Below are positions 6,666 to 9,570 of a DNA stretch of 9,570 nt, in pieces; positions within the stretch are counted from its first letter, which is position 1, and each line of letters starts with the position of its first letter. Source of the stretch: Bacteroidota bacterium (GTDB lineage: Bacteria; Bacteroidota; Bacteroidia; Flavobacteriales; Flavobacteriaceae); NCBI GenBank assembly GCA_015767395.1, contig JADWMI010000076.1, positions 1 to 9,570 of the forward strand, given 5' to 3'. A program made the position numbers and the translations under genes. Below the pieces are notes generated by a model. It made no database searches and had not been told where the DNA came from. It was given only the letters and a program-made list of their open reading frames with translations.

Positions 6666-8072
6666 TTATTTTTTATTCTTTTTTTTACTTTTTTTTATCC
6701 AAGCTGGTGTGTGAATTAGTCCTAAGAAAGTTGGATTAATTAATTCTGATTCCCATTCATTTAAAATCTTATACAAGCGATCTACTTCTTGTTTATTACG
6801 AGATGCAATGTTGTTAGACTCACTAATATCATTCTCAAGGTTGTATAGTTCTTTTACAGATCCTTTATTTTTAACAACCAATTTTAAGTTGCCATCTCGT
6901 ACGGCATGCAAATCTCCATCATACTTTCTAATGTAAATATTTTTGTGTGGGTTTCCATTTTCTTTTCCTTGTAAAAAAGGGATCAAATTTACACCGTCTA
7001 ATGGCTTATCAGATATTAAAGGTGAATTTGATAAGGCTGAAATAGTTCCAAATATATCTAATGAGGAAATGGGAAAATCATAAGTGCTTGGTTTTATATG
7101 ACCTTTCCATTGCATCGCAAAAGGAACGCGATAACCGCCTTCATAAATGGAGCTTTTACCCTCTCTTAAAACGCCATTATTTGAAGCGTTCTTCGTTTCC
7201 GGACCTCCATTGTCTGACAAGAAAAATACCAGTGTGTTTTCGTCCAAATTTAAAGCTTCCAATTTGTCTAACAATTGCCCAACACCATCATCAACGGCAC
7301 TTACCATTGCAGCATAGGTTTTTCGCTTTTTATCTTGAATGTTAGGAAAGCGGTCTAGATATTTTTGAGTTGCTTCCAAAGGGCCATGTGGTGCATTGTA
7401 TGACAAAAACAAAAAGAAGGGTTCGTTTTTATTACGTTCTACAAACTTTACAGCTTCATCTGAGAATTCATCTGTTAAGTACTTCTCAGTTTTAACAGGC
7501 TCATGATTTTTGAGTATCCAAGTTTTATAACTTGACTGCTCATCATTGGCACTATAACTATCTTTAATGGTTAATTTTTCAGGGAAGTAAGTATGGCCAC
7601 CGCCTAGATGTCCAAAAAATTCATCAAAACCTCTATTTAAGGGGTGGTTAGAAATATGGGCTCCCATATGCCATTTTCCAATAATTCCTGATTTGTAGCC
7701 TACCTGCGTTAAAGACTCAGCAATGGTGTTTTCAGATTTTGGAAGTCCCATATTAGGATCGTTTACTTGATACTGCGGATTTCTTTCAAAACCAAAACGT
7801 TGTTGGTAACGACCGGTTAAAAAACCGGCTCTACTTGGTCCGCATACAGAATATGAGGTATATCCATTTGTAAATTTAACACCGTTGGTTGCTATACGAT
7901 CAATATTGGGTGTTGGAATTTCAATAGAACCATTAAAACCAACATCGGCATAACCGAGGTCATCAGCCATGATAACAATGATATTTGGTTTTGAGTCTTT
8001 ATTTTGTGCTATTGAACTTTGCAATGTGAAAATGCAAAAGCTTAAACAAAGTATAAGAGATAATTTTTTCAT
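6666..8072 (-). CDS. Secreted S1-family (formylglycine-dependent) sulfatase
   Basis: A 468-residue sulfatase hydrolysing sulfate esters, here most likely on a polysaccharide or its oligosaccharides. A signal peptide (1-22, ending S-I-A) sends it to the periplasm; there is no lipobox. Metal ligands Asp37-Asp38 lie in MADDLG. The signature CGPSRAGFLTG starts at Cys77, the residue converted to formylglycine. GKWHMG gives Lys133 and His135, NAPHG gives His229, and SDNGG gives Asp287-Asn288. The C-terminal subdomain ends in a lysine-rich tail (KKSKKKNKK). Length and motifs are complete for the arylsulfatase-like S1 group; I cannot assign a subfamily. The frame extends upstream to a TTG at 8096, but the ATG at 8072 begins a standard signal peptide and follows an A-rich region, so I chose it. 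It lies 97 bp after the other sulfatase with no clear promoter between, so the two are probably co-transcribed. A Cys-type sulfatase needs a maturase encoded elsewhere. Confidence 0.92.
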   Translation of the reverse strand: MKKLSLILCLSFCIFTLQSSIAQNKDSKPNIIVIMADDLGYADVGFNGSIEIPTPNIDRIATNGVKFTNGYTSYSVCGPSRAGFLTGRYQQRFGFERNPQYQVNDPNMGLPKSENTIAESLTQVGYKSGIIGKWHMGAHISNHPLNRGFDEFFGHLGGGHTYFPEKLTIKDSYSANDEQSSYKTWILKNHEPVKTEKYLTDEFSDEAVKFVERNKNEPFFLFLSYNAPHGPLEATQKYLDRFPNIQDKKRKTYAAMVSAVDDGVGQLLDKLEALNLDENTLVFFLSDNGGPETKNASNNGVLREGKSSIYEGGYRVPFAMQWKGHIKPSTYDFPISSLDIFGTISALSNSPLISDKPLDGVNLIPFLQGKENGNPHKNIYIRKYDGDLHAVRDGNLKLVVKNKGSVKELYNLENDISESNNIASRNKQEVDRLYKILNEWESELINPTFLGLIHTPAWIKKSKKKNKK

Positions 8073-8169
8073 GTGTTTATTTTTATTGTTTTTCAATGGT
8101 CACATGCTGTTCGCTATTAATCATTCCCTTATGTGAGAAAAATTTTAACATGCTCGTTTCATACGTATC

Positions 8170-9570
8170 TTATTTTTTTGAATATATAATCTGGTTCATT
8201 TCAGCAGCCAACTGCTTTTTTATTTTTTTGTATTTTTTGTCTGAAGCAATATTTTTCCATTCATAAGGGTCTTCATTGTGGTTGTACAATTCTTCCTTGC
8301 CATTGCTGTATTTTATATATCTATAAGCTACAGTTCTATAGGAAAAATTTTGTTGTTCTAAAGGAATCTGGTTTCCATAATTACCAACCAATGTTAGTGC
8401 CCCATTTGGCCCATCCCATTTATTGGTTTTAGGGTTTTCTAAAAACGGACGCAAACTAAATCCACCCAATTCGCCACCTTGCTCGTTTAATTTGTTATTT
8501 CCTTCTAAAGCGCAAAGATCGATTAAAGTAGGGTAGAGGTCTATCAAGGAAACTGGGTGATGAACCTTTCCGGTTATATCTGAATTTGCATTTCGTATTA
8601 CCAGCGGAACTCGAGCACTTTCTTCCCAAGGTGAATTTTTAAACAAATAATTTTTTTCTCCCATTTGCCACCCGTGATCACTGGTGAAAACGACAATGGT
8701 ATTTTCTTTGAATTTACTATTTTCTAAACCTTCTAGTACCACACCAACTTGCTCATCTACAAAAGCAACACAGGCTAAATAGGCTTGTAAAAAATGTTTC
8801 AAGGCAATTGCTCTATCGCCATCATAAGACTCCAACAACATGCTGTAATATTTCGGCCCTTTTTTCTTAGGATCGAAATTTTCTAACCAAAACGTATCCG
8901 CTTCATCATTTTTCATCCATTTATCCAATTCTAGTTTGTCTAACGGGAACATGTCAAAATATTTGTCTGGCGCATGCAATGGTGTATGTGGACGAACAAA
9001 ACCAATTCCCATAAAGAAAGGTTGTTCAGTAGCAGCATTTTCCATTTCATTTATTTTCTGAACAGCCCACAAAGCGTGCTTTTCATCTTGTAAAAGATCT
9101 CGATCATTGTCGTTTGTGTATCTAAATGGTTTTTTATCCCATCCATATACCCATCCTGGCTTGCCTTTTTCACCAGTAGATATGCCAGCAGTTGACAACC
9201 TACCATAAGAACCGTCAACAGGTCCAATTGAATTATAAGGCGCAGGGACAGCTGGATGTGCCACATTGGTTTCCCCATTATTATAAGATGGGCCATAATT
9301 GTGTTTGTAATTTGCGCCCCATTCGTCCCATTCTTTAGGCGGTTTTCCATGTGTCAACTTTCCTGATCCTAAGGTTTTATAACCATTTTCTTTGAAAAGT
9401 TTTATGATGGTTTTGTTGTTTTTTAATACGGGTTGTTTTAAGATAGGTGTCCATCCAAAATCTTTTGAATCATGAGGGTAAACCCCCGTAAATAGACTGT
9501 TTCTTGAAGGCTGGCAAACAGGAACATTTGTTTGAGCATTCATAAATTGAATTCCAGATGCCGCTAACTT
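8170..9570 (-). CDS. S1-family sulfatase, iduronate-2-sulfatase-like (N-terminus beyond window)
   Basis: The frame is open to the right edge: 466 codons are visible and the true start lies outside. The first ATG in view (9543) is internal, because the preceding codons K-L-A-A-S-G-I-Q-F belong to the conserved stretch just before the active-site motif. Missing are the signal peptide and the first metal-binding Asp pair, probably some 50-60 residues. Visible are CQPSRNSLFTG with the formylglycine Cys at visible residue 19, GKLTHG (Lys71, His74), RPHTPLHAP (His195) and SDHGWQMGEK (Asp298, His299), then FKNSPWEE with Lys311. The RPHTP...KYFDMFP and DHGWQMGEK blocks are typical of iduronate-2-sulfatase-like enzymes (probably SulfAtlas S1_7), a group also found in algal PULs. 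It differs clearly from the neighbouring sulfatase, so the two are likely to act on different sulfate positions. The gene's promoter is off the window. Confidence 0.9.
   Translation of the reverse strand, partial: KLAASGIQFMNAQTNVPVCQPSRNSLFTGVYPHDSKDFGWTPILKQPVLKNNKTIIKLFKENGYKTLGSGKLTHGKPPKEWDEWGANYKHNYGPSYNNGETNVAHPAVPAPYNSIGPVDGSYGRLSTAGISTGEKGKPGWVYGWDKKPFRYTNDNDRDLLQDEKHALWAVQKINEMENAATEQPFFMGIGFVRPHTPLHAPDKYFDMFPLDKLELDKWMKNDEADTFWLENFDPKKKGPKYYSMLLESYDGDRAIALKHFLQAYLACVAFVDEQVGVVLEGLENSKFKENTIVVFTSDHGWQMGEKNYLFKNSPWEESARVPLVIRNANSDITGKVHHPVSLIDLYPTLIDLCALEGNNKLNEQGGELGGFSLRPFLENPKTNKWDGPNGALTLVGNYGNQIPLEQQNFSYRTVAYRYIKYSNGKEELYNHNEDPYEWKNIASDKKYKKIKKQLAAEMNQIIYSKK

Noticed and set aside
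8100..8136. TCACAT/ATGTGA inverted repeat between the two sulfatases as a terminator
   Set aside because: The stem is only 6 bp with a 25-nt loop and no U-run follows; co-transcription of the sulfatases is more likely.
8147..8156. 10-mer AACATGCTCG shared (inverted) with copy A at 118-127, suggesting a fourth element
   Set aside because: Only 10 bases match, similarity does not extend to the TARCAC half-sites, and one such match is expected by chance among the intergenic sequences.
9051..9350. Minus-strand open frame of 99 codons inside the right-hand sulfatase
   Set aside because: It lies in another frame of a well-supported gene and has no recognisable domain.
8170..9543. Sulfatase taken as a complete gene starting at the ATG at 9543
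   Set aside because: The frame continues upstream to the window edge with conserved sulfatase residues, and the metal-binding N-terminus would be missing.
1..9570. CRISPR array, tRNA, rRNA, insertion sequence or phage genes
   Set aside because: No regularly spaced repeats, no tRNA-like cloverleaf, no rRNA sequence and no transposase or integrase motif were seen on either strand.

Overview
The window is a low-GC, AT-rich piece of what looks like a marine Flavobacteriia (Bacteroidota) chromosome. Four things point there: a one-piece hybrid two-component sensor/regulator with a Reg_prop/Y_Y_Y periplasmic sensor, a lipoprotein with a Cys-Ser-Asp-Asp-Asp surface-export signature, two secreted formylglycine-type sulfatases, and A-rich ribosome-binding regions with TAnnTTTG-like promoter boxes. 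The content is that of part of a polysaccharide utilization locus (PUL) for a sulfated glycan, most plausibly from algae. No SusC/SusD pair and no sulfatase-maturing enzyme lie in the window, so this is only part of the locus. The substrate cannot be fixed from these genes alone.

All four recognisable genes are on the minus strand, so transcription runs right to left. Positions 8170-9570 hold an iduronate-2-sulfatase-like S1 sulfatase cut by the right window edge. Positions 6666-8072 hold a second, different S1 sulfatase with a signal peptide; its likely start is an ATG at 8072. Positions 2439-6518 hold a complete 1359-residue hybrid two-component system (HTCS): sensor propellers, membrane helix, histidine kinase, receiver and AraC-type DNA-binding domain. 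Positions 466-1947 hold a surface lipoprotein glycoside hydrolase of clan GH-A, closest by motif to GH51/GH39-like enzymes. A possible further minus-strand gene may begin at position 33 and leave the left edge; only 11 codons are visible.

The non-coding stretches are informative. A 60-bp element occurs twice, at 101-160 and 2295-2354 (44 of 60 positions identical, no gaps). It contains TARCAC half-sites exactly 21 bp apart, the geometry expected for an AraC-family dimer. I infer that it is an operator for the HTCS encoded between the copies and the sulfatases. A degenerate third copy may lie at 2049-2083. A hairpin followed by a U-run (minus strand, 1981-2021) sits about 34 nt before the GH start and could be the HTCS terminator or an attenuator in the GH leader. 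Immediately after the HTCS stop there are 28 further open codons in the same frame, perhaps a decayed coding tail.

Working model (inference): the HTCS senses an oligosaccharide in the periplasm and switches on the surface hydrolase and other PUL genes through the repeated element, while the two sulfatases remove distinct sulfate esters so that glycosidases can proceed.
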